A stretch of DNA of 64,000 nt from the NCBI RefSeq assembly GCF_035046505.1, contig NC_089830.1, forward strand, positions 18,804,061 to 18,868,060. The letters run 5' to 3'. Within the stretch, counting starts at the first letter, position 1, and every line of letters starts with the position of its first letter. A program made the position numbers and the translations under genes. Of the stretch, positions 1 through 12,424 are shown one piece after another. Source of the DNA: Tiliqua scincoides (lineage: Eukaryota; Chordata; Lepidosauria; Squamata; Scincidae). Under the pieces are notes generated by a model. It saw nothing but the letters and a program-made list of their open reading frames with translations, was not told the origin of the DNA and ran no database searches.

Positions 1-663
1 GAAGTGCAATAGAACTCATGCGCCCACTACCTGCTTCGAAACACAATTTGAGATGTGGAGCTTAATTTACGAGACTCCGTATAATCTGGAACAAAGCTTG
101 ACTGATTGCACCGGCTCTTTCTGGGAATTAGCTCACCCAGAAGGTAAGGACTTTCGCTAGCGGCCTACAAACTCCACATTTGGACACTGGAGGAAGGTTG
201 GTCTTCACAGAAGACTCAACCGTTTAAAAAAAATCCATGTATCTGAGTTCTGAACTGCCATCTGTCAAGGATCAGTACCTTGACGGTACCTGATGGGTTC
301 AAGGTTGCGGAATGCTATCAGCTATTATTTCAGCATCCAGTGTGGATGCCATCCAACCTGTAAGTCCCACTCGCTTAACCCGCACTGAATTAAAGTGAAG
401 ATCATTATCATGGGCTAGAAAACAGCCCTGCTCCAGTTTAATTACATGCAAAAGCTAAGAACTTTTAACAAATCTGGCCCTGCTTCAAAAAGCAAACACA
501 CGCACACAAAATGTTGTTTTCTTAATAATGCATCAAGAGAGCAGTAATGAGTATTTACATTTAACATTTTATTTCAATCAACAGTTTTGTCCAGCCTCGT
601 TAATACAAAAAATGACCAGCCATAATTCCAGCTTTTCGTATTCAGCAAGTTGCGCTTTTCTCA
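1..663. other. Gene-free stretch, nothing recognised
   Basis: AT-rich sequence without a convincing open reading frame, splice-flanked exon or repeat family that I recognise. If the CpG island near 26 kb is the EYA3 promoter, this would be intronic DNA of that gene. Confidence 0.4.
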
Positions 664-786
664 ATCAAGCCAGCCACTATCCCTCAGACTAGCCTCACAG
701 GTTTGTTGTGAGGATAAAAGGAGACAAGGAACTATATATACAGTCTTGAATTCCTTGAAGGAAGGGTGGTATAAAAATGTGAAAAA
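664..786 (+). repeat. CORE-SINE / MIR-like 3' fragment
   Basis: The stretch reads like the 3' half of a MIR-like SINE: a GTTGTGAGGATAAAAGG motif, then a CCTTGAAGGAAGGGTGGTATAAAA end. The same module appears more fully at 17745-17945 and 32100-32295. Family level is recognised by eye; the exact subfamily is not. Confidence 0.5.
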
Positions 787-2190
787 ATATAAATTATAAT
801 AAAATTGCAGATGCTTAAAATTTAAAACTTGGCTTTCCTGCAATGATACAGCACAGAAAATTTAAGCTAGCGAGTTATAAGAAGAGGTATTTGAAAATTG
901 TATTCTTTACTTTAATCAGAAGTAAGCTCACTGAGTTCAGTAAGACTCAGGCTGAAATCCTATCTTAATCACCGGAAACAAACACCTCTAGCTATAAGGT
1001 CTAAAGCGTAAGCAGCATCTAGAAATTTTATATGCAATGTTTTTCCCTACAAAGGTACAAAAATGCTTTGAATGTACTATACAACTTTACAAGTATCTCG
1101 ATGGACTGCCGGTCCCAGATCAGGTCAAAATTCTCTTTAACGCGGCTGTTGCCTGCTCCTTCAAAATCAGACAGAAAATCAACATCCCATCGTCTAGAAG
1201 ACTTGCCTCAAATTCAGGTGCAAGACCAAAATACAGTTATGGATGACTTGTTCCCTTGTCTTCATGCATACTCACCGGCTGTTCTGCCAAGTCTTGTACC
1301 TCGTCCATGGATGCAACTCTTTTCAAAAGGCTCCAATGGGGAGAATGTCTGCCTTCTTCTGCTGTCTTCAGACCCTGCAAAAAAAGGTGGTCAGCGCTTT
1401 ATGTATTTTTGGCTGGGCTTTTCTTGAGGCTATCAGTGAGCATGGTCCTAATCTGCAGCTTTCTAAACATACCTGGGTTTCTCCAAAATAGCGACCACTG
1501 CCACTTACTAGGGGGGGAGCAAAGATTTATCTCTAAGCCCCAATATACAATAGACAGGGCAAGATAATGAGGCCATGCGCATGTGTGCACCCCGCGGCAC
1601 GTGGCTTGCTCCCACAGCATTACGCTGGCTGTTCAGTTGCTGCAGAAGCTAACCAATTCGGTACTTCCAGGGGCAACGTGTCTTCAGCAGTTGTAAGACT
1701 ACTTCTGGATTACCAGATTTATATGAAAATGATAACGTCCTGACTCCTACGTCAGTCAATGCAACGATACAATCTATAAAATTTAGAACACTTATATAAC
1801 CGTCACACACATGCGCGCATGGAAGCATAAACACAAAAAGTTAACAATGCAATGTTCTTTTGTGCAAAATGGTTTGCTACCACATTTGCTGTTTAAAATG
1901 AAAAAAAAGGATGGTCAAGATCCAAACACTGTGTACACAAATATATACACACTGTGTTCAACTGTTCCCTTCCAGCAGGAACTTCTGGTTTCCCCCCAAA
2001 AAGCAGTGGTCAAGGATTGAGGGATCTCTGCGCCTCAGCCATAGGTACAAGAGACAGCTGGCAGAAGGAAAAACCAGCCAGCAACACAACCATGTGCATC
2101 CATGATCCTCTCGGGAGCATGGTCATAGATTTAAAAAACACAAAAAAATTTAAAAGGTGTCTTTCCAGTCAAATAAGATGTCTACTAAAA
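787..2190. other. Gene-free stretch, nothing recognised
   Basis: No protein-like reading frame resembling a known family. The overlapping short frames at 1032-1567 have no recognisable domain and look like chance. No tandem or inverted repeat stands out. Confidence 0.4.
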
Positions 2191-2425
2191 CAGTGGTTCC
2201 CAAACTGTGGGACTGTAGCCCACCAGTGGGTCACGACCCAAATTTTGGTGGTTCACAAAACTGACAGAACTGATTAGGCTATGTGCAGCAAGGGTTAAAC
2301 AACCTCTTACTTGGGAGGAGCACTGCCACCCAATTGCCATTATAGCCACAGAGGCTTGAGCAGGTTGGTAAAGTGAAACCAGGTTTTTAGGTGAGTCCCA
2401 ATGCTAAAAAGTTTGGGAAACACTG
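2191..2425. mobile_element. hAT non-autonomous element (family with CAGTGGTTCCCAAACTG ends)
   Basis: Begins CAGTGGTTCCCAAACTGTGG and ends GTTTGGGAAACACTG, an inverted terminal repeat typical of hAT elements. The interior has no transposase frame. Flanking 8-mers (tactaaaa / taaacaaa) are only partly alike, so the target duplication has decayed. Relatives are at 15252-15475, 23994-25070 and 53753-54103. Confidence 0.75.
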
Positions 2426-3214
2426 TAAACAAAACAAACACAAAATAGTTCTCTTAATACAATGTAAGATTAATTTAACAAACTCACTGTCACAAGACAC
2501 AATAATGGCCACTGGTTTAAATAGGTGTATAAAGGGAAATCAGCCCTATTCTCTACACATATGTCTATCAGTTACTGTTAGCGAATTTCCATGTTCAAAG
2601 GCAGGATATCTTTGAATACAAAAGGGGCTGTTGCCTTCATGCCTTTTGGCCCCTTAGAAGCATCAGCACAACTTCCAATCAGATCCAGATTGTGTTCCTA
2701 CGCTGAACATTAACAGCACCCATTAAAACAGAACAAAAATAATTCCAAAAACAAGAAAGCTCAGCACACTATTCACAAACAATGAAACCATAGGTCAAGA
2801 TCAAACAGCACACTGGATTGTAGACTGACTGAATGGAACTAGGTATGGACCCTCTTCCACAGTGAATTTTAGTACCATTTGACGAAGGCCAATACTTCCC
2901 CAAAGGATAACACTACAGACTCAGACTCAGACTGACCTTTATCAACCTGATATTTTGCTCACAAAGTTGATCAGAAGAAATAGGTCTCTGTGGAATGCCA
3001 AAGAGGGCATATGTCTCCAAAATCAGAACTGCAAAATCCATTCAGAAGACCTCTTCTTTCCAATTGGATACACAAAGGGAACATCCCTTTACACGGGTCA
3101 GATCAAACACTGGATTTTAATTTAAACACTGGAGGTACACACCAAAAAGAAGATTATACGAAGTGCAGAATGTTGCTCAAGCTTTTTACTGCAAACCTAT
3201 ATTTTAGAATATAT
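2426..3214. other. Gene-free stretch
   Basis: AT-rich with no recognisable gene or repeat family. Confidence 0.4.
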
Positions 3215-3525
3215 CAGGGGTGGCCAAACCGGGGCTGGCGAGCTACATGCAGCTCAATGGACATATAATGTGCAACTCAAGGAAATATGTTGACTGAGTT
3301 CCTTTTTGTATCACAATTAATTTAAAGGCAAATAATTCTTTTCCCCAGGCTTTATGATTATTTACTGAGTATAAACAGAGTCCACTGGACAAAAATATGT
3401 TTAATAATTATAGTGAGCAAAATATATTTAAGAATTTAAATGCTTCAAATATTATGGCTCTCAAATGTCTCTCTTGCGGCCCTCAAAGTTTATCATATGT
3501 GGTTCTTACAAGTTTGGCCATCTCT

Positions 3526-3526
<1 letters not shown>
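3215..3526. mobile_element. hAT non-autonomous element (CAGGGGTGGCCAAAC ends)
   Basis: Left end CAGGGGTGGCCAAAC; right end GTTTGGCCATCTCTG is its near-perfect inverted repeat. Interior is AT-rich and non-coding. The right flank runs straight into a (GT)n array, so an 8-base target duplication cannot be seen on that side. Confidence 0.75.

Positions 3527-3574
<48 letters not shown>
3527..3574. repeat. (GT)n microsatellite
   Basis: About 24 uninterrupted GT dinucleotides directly abutting the right terminus of the hAT element. Confidence 0.95.
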
Positions 3575-3575
<1 letters not shown>

Positions 3576-5089
3576 CATTCCACATAACATCATCATCGCA
3601 GTGGGGGGAAAAACAACTCACTCTGCCAAGATGAGTAATGTCATATATCACAGAGTCAAAAGGATGATTTCTCCTTTTTATGCATGTCCATGGGTGGTGA
3701 TTGGGAGGGGAGCTTGGTGCCCAATAATTCCACTGCTACTATGAGGATAAAGCCAAGCAGAAAGACCCCATCCTACGACAAGGTTCTGGCTGGTTTCAAC
3801 AGGCAATGGGTAGGTGAAGAGTTAAAACATAAAAGAGTTTTAGTGAACACAAAAAATTGGAGTGGGTGGGTTGATAACACAAAGGAATACAACAGAACAA
3901 GCGGGGCAGAAAGTGCTAGAAGGGTTCAGTTGTTGATCTAAACAAGAATACAAGAAGAGATTACAAGGAAATTTAAAAGCAAAATAATTTCCCAGTGTGT
4001 CTTGGCTCACTTGTCTCTAGTTGTATTCACTCAGTGCCTTCGCATTCCACCCCATTACACCCATTACACCCAGTGAAGTGGGTGGGACTGGTCATGTATA
4101 GATTCACTCCAATAAAGCCAGATCAGAACACATGTGAGCCTCCTAGGGCTTGACCTCAAGTCACCAAGGTTCAATGAGGTCACAAGATCTGTGTAACTGG
4201 ATGGTTTACAGCCACCTGGGCAATCTTACCTCAAGGGCCCTCTGATCGGGTGGGCCTAGATGCCCAATCTGCTGGTGCATGCCAATCACAGCAAGGTGGG
4301 TTGGCTAGGGGCTACTGTTCTTGGTGAGTTCAGGTGATGAAGACAAACAATCCACAACCTGTCTGCTAGCCCATGCAGTCTTTTCACAATGGCACTGAGT
4401 TCACAGGGATCTCAGGGAAGCCTCTTCCCACTGAATCTCATGCTGAAGTTCTCATTAGACCCATTTTTGCCTGGCCCCCAGGTGTATACATCTGGTCCCT
4501 GTTGCTTTGACAATTTCTGCCCAACACTGCATATACACCTTAAAGGGAACATACTGGCAGAAGAGGGGAGCAAGGGAAGTTTAACCATCACATCCGTACT
4601 GAGCTGAAAACTGGAGTCCTGAAGAAGCTTACATGAAATCAAGCAATGGGAAATCATTTTAACAGGAATAGGTGGTGAGGGGGATATGCCTTGCTGCTTC
4701 TTTTTCCTTCTCCTCCTCCTCACCACAAGGCAGTTGGTGTTTCTATGGCCACTGTGAGAGAAGCACAGTCCAAGCTCGGTTCCAATTAATATAATTGCAA
4801 TGAGACACTTCTCTCTCTATTTCTTTTGTTCACTAGAATGACACATCAACAAGCAGATTTCCAGACATTTCTAGCACGGCAGCCCAAATCCCTCTGGTTC
4901 TGTGTTCAGGGCACATCGTTCCACTGCAGGGCATTTTTGGCTCTTTTACTAAGATATAAATATTTATGGTTATTTTTGCTGTGAACTACTCTTGGTCCAA
5001 CAGGAGGACAGTACAGATATAAATTAAAAAATTGTTGACCTGTTTTTGCTACTCAGTGGGCTAACCCACTAGGACTACATGATCTATTA
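3575..5089. other. Gene-free stretch with one small rearranged repeat copy
   Basis: No gene seen. Around 4480-4540 there is a rearranged piece of the short fold-back repeat found at 19992-20072 and 24712-24797 (TTTCTGCCCAACACTGCATA and GGTGTATACATCTGGTCCCT motifs). Confidence 0.4.
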
Positions 5090-5368
5090 CAGGGGTGTCA
5101 AACTCATTTCACGTACTGGGCCGAATAGCATTCATAGTGCCTATAGAGGACTGAAAGTGACATCATTAAGCAACAAACAATTTGTTCTCACACAGAAACT
5201 CATTAGTTGCAAATGACTGCAGAAGCAAAAATGTGCAAATCTTGTTCATAATTGGAAAATATGAGAGAGCCCCAATATCATGCTGGGACTGCCCAATTAT
5301 AAAGGGGGCCAGATAAATTGCTTCTGGGGGCTGCACCTGGTATGCGGGCCTTATGTTTGATGCCCCCT
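5090..5368. mobile_element. hAT non-autonomous element (CAGGGGTGTCAAACTCA ends)
   Basis: Starts CAGGGGTGTCAAACTCATTT and ends TTATGTTTGATGCCCCCT, an imperfect inverted terminal repeat. Interior matches the better preserved copy at 49075-49344 (GACATCATTAAGCA, TTGTTCTCACA, GAGAGCCC motifs). Confidence 0.75.
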
Positions 5369-6147
5369 ATCTTTTCTTACTATACTAAAAATATTGGACT
5401 GTATTGTAAGACAGTCATGACTAGGCATCATAGGAATCAATGAAACAAATTAGTCATGACTAAAGTCAACTCATGTTTCACCAGAACTTAGAAACTCTAG
5501 CTTTCTTAGGATACAACCTATAAATTTAAAAATAAAAAAGACAGGTGCTGGAATTAAATTTTCAGGAACTAGAATCCAATTCTTTTGTGCCACTCCTGTT
5601 CAGTATTTTGGTAATACGTACTTTCAAAATTCTTAGATACTAGCATCAAGCTTTTAAGTGCTTGACGTTCCACCCAGACTATGCATAGTTAAACAAGATT
5701 ACTATTTTTAAAGGTAATGTTTTAAATCTTCCTCCAAGCTAAAAAATTAATTCAAATTTCCTCCAAGCTAAAAATTAATTCAGAACTGCAACACAAATTA
5801 TCCAGGAGCTCCAAGCCAAAATCAATACCAAGTATTGAAAAACTCCTACAATTCAATACTTTTCTTTCCCACAGTGTTTCAAGGAGACATTATTGCACAG
5901 AAGGTTTCAAAAATAGTCCCCCAAACCCTCCAAAAGCATATTTGTTCTGAGAAGTAACAACTTGTAAAAATTACAAAAAGAAGAAATTCTGAGGGGGGAT
6001 GTTTCATGACTCCATATATTCTTCTATAAAGCATATACATATAATTTTTGTTTTTACACTCTTGATGGACAGAAAAGGAAAGACTAAAATTTGCACAGAC
6101 CAGTCAGCACAAAAGCTGAGAACCAGACAAAACTAAGAGCCCAAACC
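5369..6147. other. Gene-free stretch
   Basis: AT-rich, with a short direct repeat near 5740-5780 (CCTCCAAGCTAAAAA twice). No gene or known element recognised. Confidence 0.4.
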
Positions 6148-6475
6148 TTTGCATGCCTACTTAGAAGTAAGTCCCATTACAGTCAATGGACTTACTCCCA
6201 GGTAAATCTGGTTAGGGTTGCAGCCTTACAGAGTCTAAATATCTTTGTTGAAACTTACTGTATTTAGTGGGGCTTACTCCCAGGAAAGTGTACTTAGGAT
6301 TTCAACCTTAAAGTATTAATTCCTTAAAAAGATTTTTAGATTTCATGCCTATAGAATGTGTGAAAATGCAGACCAGAAATATCTAACCAGAAATTTTAAT
6401 GCACACTTACCTGGGAGTAAGTTTCATTGAACACAGTGGAACTTATTTCTGAGTAAACATGCATAGGCTTGTGCT
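6148..6475. repeat. Cluster of short palindromic repeats (TAAGTCCCATT...AATGGACTTACT type)
   Basis: Three degenerate copies of a roughly 75-base palindromic repeat, each pairing a GGGAGTAAGTCCCATT-like arm with an AATGGGACTTACTTCTGAGT-like arm. Other copies are at 8907-9048, 24647-24685, 26651-26796, 38906-38996, 47938-48023, 52435-52720 and 62284-62372. No coding capacity. Confidence 0.6.
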
Positions 6476-7818
6476 GAAAACTATAAGAACCTAATAAACA
6501 ACAGAGCCTGGAAAATTTTTGCTAGCTTACACAGATTACAAGTTAACAGATCCTAGACCCCAAAATTTAAAATTCCACCTTTAAATATAGAGCATTTTTA
6601 ATCTAAAAGCAAGATATGCTACCTAATAGGCAACTGAAAACCAGCGACAGAGGGATATGGAGCTGGAAAATTTAAGATGAAGCCTTTTTCAAATATGCTA
6701 TATTTTTTTTAATTTCCTTTAGTGGTGAATAATAAAACAATAATACAATTGCTAAACAAAATGTCAAATGCAAAAAGAAAACAAAGGAGAAGAAAGAAGG
6801 GGGAAATTAGGAAAAAGGGAATAATATATATGTGTGTAAATAGATGGACAAATAAACATAGTCATATATAAAATAGATATTAGTAGAATCCATACATGAA
6901 GTTTCTAAGAAGGGTTTCCAAATATCCAAAACTTATTCATATGCACTGTCTTCTATAAACCACAGATTCAAATACTGACAGAGTTAAAACAGTCCTCAGT
7001 CCACTGAAAAATAGCAGGAAGGCAGTAGTGGGATGTAATACCATGTAAGGGTTTCCTTTATCTTCTGTTGTCTTTTGTTATGACTTTACATTGTATTCGA
7101 AAATTGTTTTATGCTTGGAAAATAATAATACAGTTTTAATTTTAAGTTGGGTTGCCAATTTTTATGCCCACACAGGTAGCTGCCCCTTTGCTGCAGATCA
7201 AACAGCTGTTAACAGGTGACTGTGTTTCGCTCAGATGCCATGAACATTTCTACCTTCTGAATTCCGAAGAACAAGCTTCTGTGCAAGGAAGAGGAGCAGA
7301 CCTTCTCGCCAGTCAGTACCTCAAATCCTAAACATGTTGACTTGTAAGTCAAACATTCAATTGGCTTTTAAAAATTATTTTACTTTGCTAAAATACTTAA
7401 GAGTTACGGTCTCAGCACAAACTCATAAACTTGAAAGTCTGAGCATGACAGATATCCAAGCGGATACTTGCTTTGTGAACAGTGCCACAATTGCAAACCA
7501 CAACAGTGAAGAACCCTGAACTTGGGAAAACCCCACCAAAATGCAATAATTTCTGAGCCTATTCCTGAATCTGAATACTTAAATGGAAGATACTCAATTC
7601 ACCTGTTTTCCAAGAAGAAACCTGTTACCTGGCTACAGGGATTAGGTTTATGAAGGGATATAAACTCTTCATTCAATCTCTCTCCACATGTAAAGAGCGG
7701 GAGAGACAAAAAGATTGAAAACAGCTGGAAGGCAGAATGCTTTGTGAAAAAAATGGGGTGACTATAGCAGAGTTTGGGTGTGTGTTCTCCATTACACCAT
7801 TTCAAGGCTTAGTCTTTA
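6476..7818. other. Gene-free AT-rich stretch
   Basis: Contains a purine-rich run near 6770-6830 but no gene, no clear transposon ends and no exon-like signals. The minus-strand frame at 7599-7805 resembles nothing I know. Confidence 0.4.
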
Positions 7819-8159
7819 CTGTATTTTTCGCTCCATAAGACGCACCTAGTTTTTAAAGGAGGAAAACAGGAAAAAAAATATTCTGAACCAAATAGTGTAA
7901 TAAAATATTTAATAAACTATAACAGAACAACATTTGAACCATGTAAAGTGAACAGCAGTCAACAGTGGCATTAAGAACCATTATCACTGTCATTAACAAA
8001 TGGAGAGACTTAAAGGTTTGAGTACTCTAGTTTTCTGGAAACCCCAAGAACTCATCATCGCTAGAGTCAGAATTTATGAAGCTCACAAAAGCAGGTGCAC
8101 ACAAATAGGGGATCACATTATCTTTCTGCTACAATGATGTTCTGCCAAATCCCAATTCA

Positions 8160-8400
8160 CTGGGACTTGTGCAGCAAGCAAAAGTGAGTCCAGTTCCAGT
8201 CCACAGATGCCAAGTAAATCAGTCCCATCAATCAGAGTTGCCAAATCAGAGTCCAGAACCAATAAGCCAAATTACAGTCCAAGGTCAGTCAAATCCATCA
8301 GGGTATCCAAGTCCAGTCACAATCCACAGTCAGATTCCAAATTCAATAAACCCAGTCAGTCTCCTCTCCTACCTCCAACCTGCACTCCTTCAAAACCCAC
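8160..8400. repeat. Low-complexity CAGTC-rich tract
   Basis: Irregular short repeats of CAGTCCA, CCAAATC and similar words. A similar texture occurs at 28960-29100. It produces chance open frames that should not be read as genes. Confidence 0.4.
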
Positions 8401-9122
8401 AAACCCTTTCTGCCTCAGGTACTCCTTATATCCCTGAGGACCCTATTGCCTTCCAGTGGCTGCAGCTGTGCAGCACACTCTGCTGAATGCCCAGGCCTTA
8501 CCCTTAAAGGGGCCACTGCTGACACCACATCTACCTCCTCGCCAGTTCCAATACAAATGAACAAGTGGAAAGTCCAACCACAACTTGATTCTCAAGACAC
8601 AACAAACCTCTGGATTTATGGTGAGAACCGAGCCTTACCTGGGGCTTGTGCAATAAGCAAACACTGGCATTCTGACCAAGGAGACAGTTTTTTCTTTGTG
8701 ATGGGGGGGGGGGGGCTTACATTCAGATGCTGGATGAGGTGAGTGAAAGTGCCCCTCCCCTGCTCTGTGAGTGAGTGTGGGGGGGGGCAGAGCATCTGTG
8801 TGTGTAAGAGAAGGGGGCAGCCTGTGTGTGTGAGAGAGGGGGGAAAGTGTTTGTGTTGCAGAGAAGTTGTGATGCTCCAGGCTTGGGGGGGGGGGGAGAG
8901 AGGCTTTCCTGGGAGTAAGCCCCCCTGACTTTAATGGGACTTACTTCAGAGTAGGCATGCACAGGATTGGGCAGTGAGACTGCCACCCCACCCACGCTTT
9001 CCTGGGAGTGAGCCCCAGTGACTCTGAGACTTACTTCTGAGTAGCCTCTGACTGGGAAGCAGAGTGAGGGGGCGTGGCCAGGGCTGGGGCGGAGTTTTTG
9101 TTTGTTTTTTGTGGGTTTTTTG

Positions 9123-9208
9123 CAGTATTCGCTCCATAAGACGCACACACTTTTCCCCCCACTTTTTTTTGGGGGGGGGAAGTGCGTCTTATGGAGCGAA
9201 AAATACAG
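9123..9208. repeat. Fold-back hairpin at the right end of the mariner-like element
   Basis: A second near-copy of the left terminus (CAGTATTCGCTCCATAAGAC) lies only about 90 bases from the right terminus in inverted orientation. The pair would fold into a long stem with a C/G-rich loop. It is probably a miniature copy of the same family or an internal duplication. Confidence 0.7.
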
Positions 9209-11900
9209 TAATTAATATCCACTTGACACTTCACTGAAGCAAGAACAGAATGGAGTCAGCGCTAAGGAAACAAACCTTGATGAAAGAAACTGATAAGCAA
9301 TTAGATAAATTGTTTTTTTCATTCCACATAAATTAAGAGGTAAACATGTGTGCTTTTGAGATGCTCAAAAGCACACATGCTTGGATTCTGCAAGTTCATT
9401 TAACAGGTTCAGAGAGACCTCTCAGAAATACTGGCCACCCTTAAAATCCAGCGAACACAGCAAGAATATTAGCAAAATGATTACCAGGAAGATCCTCTAT
9501 TTCATGAGTCTGTATGTTTCAGGGAGTCATTTAGGGTCATCTTTGTGTCAGCCAGTCCCTCACCTTTGTGACAGCTATTCTTTGACTGGAGTGCCTGAAG
9601 ATTCAGATTTATCTAACTAAACCCATAAAATTTGCTGAGCCACTAATCAAATAGAAGTCAGATCAGAGCATCAGACACTGGAGAGGATTTGTAGTAGTTC
9701 TGAGAAATTTGTGACTGTTAATATCTTAGGGTCACATTTAGAATAAAACTTTCATGAACAGAAGCAGGCTCCGTGAACAGGAGGAACTCCTGCAGAGTTC
9801 TAGCACAAGCAGAAGGGGCCCCTTTTCCATTCCTGCAATGTTCTTATGTTCACAGAGTGCATTTCTGTTCACAGAAGCATGACCCCTGATGTTTACCACT
9901 GAATTCTTTAAAAAAAAGAGAGAGAGAGAGACAGACAGACAGATCTTAATCTTTGAGATAGATTTATAGCACTCAGAGCTAATTAAACAAAGAAGCATGT
10001 CTGAATTTTAACAATTTAAAATTCTTTAAATGTTGCCCTTTCAAATAAGTGTTCCTTACCAACATTTTGGACAAGGTTCTGATTCTGCTGCTGCTAATAC
10101 TACAGCACTGGCTTAGTAACAGGACAATCAATATCCTAAAATATACAGAATTGTAGGCTAACGTTTACATCCTCCTGCAGAAGGAAACTGCCCTCCAGAC
10201 TTGAAGAAAAAGTTCAAGGCAGAGCTAACAACCTCAGTAGGTTATTTCCTAGTTCCTATGCAGTATATTCTTGAAATACAAGTTTTCAGCTACTTGGTCT
10301 GGTTTCAAACTGTGTTACCGTCTCTTGCATCCAGCTTGCTAGATATAAAATGAGCAAACCAAATAAGGACAGAAACACAGAGATGGAAAATTACTAGCCT
10401 GCGTTGCATTTCATTTTTAATAAAATTCCAGCTGAAATATGTCAACTTTCTCAAATTACAAAAGCCTATACTACGACAGGTGATATACAAAGAAAACAGA
10501 TATACAGTACTAAGGAAGCCTTCTTCCTGCAAAAACAGCCTTGTCTTGTGCTAAGAGTCTGTAAGGCAACCTTCCACAGGAGGAAGGAAATATTGAGATA
10601 CAACTCTTGATATTACAAATAAAGCCAATTTAAAAATTGAGTGCCAAAAAATTTACATGTTTCCCCAGTGTGTATGTGTGATTTTTGTTACAATGGAAAG
10701 CAGCCACTAGAGGGTGCAATCAGAAGTAGAAAGTGGGGAGGGGTGCTTTATCCTCTTCCTGCTGGCTCCTTAAGAACACTTCCCCAGCTGCTTCTTCTCC
10801 CACTGGGAAAAGGATGAACATCCCAATCGACATGTCTTCCACTTCCGAATGCAGCCTTCACTAGGTGCCTTTCGTTTAAGAAAACCTTCCTAAGGGGAAG
10901 TACCTGAACCCATGAGTTACATGCAGTCTGGCATAAAGAGCAGAGCAAACATGCTGCAGCCCAAACTTGAACCCAAACCATAGCCTGAAAGAGTTATGGC
11001 CTCATAGCAGTTATATCACAAGGTGCAAACTCCACTGCTTGCATTTCAAAAGCTCCCAAAATATCTGTCTTCAGATGGTGTTATCAGCATTGCTAAAAGA
11101 AAGGATGTTTTATTAAACTGCTTTACACAATCCAGAATGGATTCTGTATCCCCAGCTGTGTCCCTTGAATTATCCCCTAAGAATCTGCACACCAAAACTG
11201 AGTACGGGGGAAATCTACAGCCACCTGCTTTGGAGAACAGATGCCTTCCCCCTACACGGCTTCGCCCTGAATTGATCTGTTTTCTTTCCATGTCTGAGAA
11301 AAGTTTCTGGCAGCCTCATCACAACCTGGAAGTGTAAAGAATGAAAGAAGCTAAGGAAGAGAATTTCTCCAAGCTGAGGACTCTCCCAGAGGATGAGACC
11401 AGAAAGGAACCAACCAGCAAGCCAAGAAGCCCACATAGTTAAAAATGAAACTCTTTGCATTCACAGATCAGAAGACAGTGACATTCTCCAGTGATGTTAG
11501 CCTCATCACTTGTCTTGTGACCAGAGAAAAGAAGCAAACCCATACCCTAAAACTGGTTTAAAGAATTTTTCCAGGGAATCAGAAATCCAGATTTAAAATC
11601 TCTTATTTGCCTGGAATCTGAAACAAATCTCTGAACACAAAAAGATAACAACGAACCAATTCAAAATAAATGTCTCAGGTACTCAGCTTTCAGTTAGTTT
11701 TTATTTACCTGGATGCTTTTGTTTTCCAATCCTGCTTTTATTTGCTTTGTTTGTAAAAACCTTTTAAAAATTCAAAAACAGTTAAAAATGTCTTTTTCCC
11801 ATCAAGTTAAATAGTTATCTTTGGGTTGCATCCAAAGACCTTTGAAATAAATGAGACAGTTAATTGAGACTTAAGTTCCATTAATTTCAATGGGTCTTAC
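9209..11900. other. Gene-free stretch with small simple repeat
   Basis: No gene or intact repeat recognised. A (GA)n(GACA)n tract lies at about 9918-9941. The open frames at 11023-11460 overlap on both strands and have no recognisable domain. Confidence 0.4.
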
Positions 11901-12042
11901 GACCCAATCCTATCCAATTTTCCAGTGCCAGTGCAGCTGTGCCAATGGGCCATGCACTGAATCGTATGGTGGGGGAGGCAGTCACAGAGGCCTCCTCAAA
12001 GTAAAGGAACATTTGTTCCTCTAATTGGGTAGGATTGGGCCC
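11901..12042. mobile_element. Harbinger-like MITE (GACCCAATCCTATCC ends)
   Basis: Left GACCCAATCCTATCCAATTT and right AATTGGGTAGGATTGGGCCC form an inverted terminal repeat. Related copies at 13795-13964, 38234-38413 and 48659-48826 have TTA or near-TTA flanks, as expected for PIF/Harbinger insertions. No coding capacity. Confidence 0.5.
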
Positions 12043-12339
12043 ATAGTCATGAACGCATTTTCTTTGAACATAAGCCATCCTATTCATTTTGGAGAGAGCT
12101 CCACTGCAAAAGAAAATGTTTTGATATTATTCTGCATGAAATGCGTCTAAAGCACTTACTGAGCCATTTTTAAAAACCGTGTCTAACCGGAACTGACTTG
12201 GACAGTTAGAAAACATTGATGAGCTTGAACCAGAATGGAATTTAAATTTTTAATATTTTGACTCCCATGTAAGTTGGGGAACAGTTCCATGCCTTGTTGT
12301 AAGTTCCTTGCCTTTAGTAAAGCAAAATGTGCAGTTCAT

Positions 12340-12424
12340 TGCATCTTCCTTAATTTTAAAAATCTGAAAATTAAGAAAGGGCTCTATGCCTAATAAAGGT
12401 TCATTCATTCATTCATTCATTCAA
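12340..12424 (+). mobile_element. LINE 3' end with (CATT)n tail
   Basis: ATGCCTAATAAAGGTT followed by (CATT)n. The same TATGCCTAATAAAGGTT terminus closes the LINE fragment at 56504-57081, where the tail is (TAGA)n, so this is a very short 5'-truncated copy of that LINE family. Confidence 0.6.

Larger units (their letters stand above)
7819..9208. mobile_element. Tc1/mariner-like non-autonomous element (Tc2/Kanga-type ends)
   Basis: A perfect 27-base inverted terminal repeat, starting CTGTATTTTTCGCTCCATAA on the left and mirrored at the right, is flanked by TA on both sides. That is the target duplication of the Tc1/mariner superfamily. I see no transposase frame inside the 1.39 kb; the interior is CAGTC-rich and then G-rich, and holds palindromic-repeat fragments at 8907-8968 and 8996-9048. 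The assignment to the Tc2/Kanga group rests on the TTTTTCG...ATAAGACGCAC terminus and is from memory. Confidence 0.75.

Noticed and set aside
8169-8486. A protein-coding gene in the Ser/Gln/Pro-rich frame.
   Set aside because: The frame comes from irregular CAGTC repeats within a mariner-like element.
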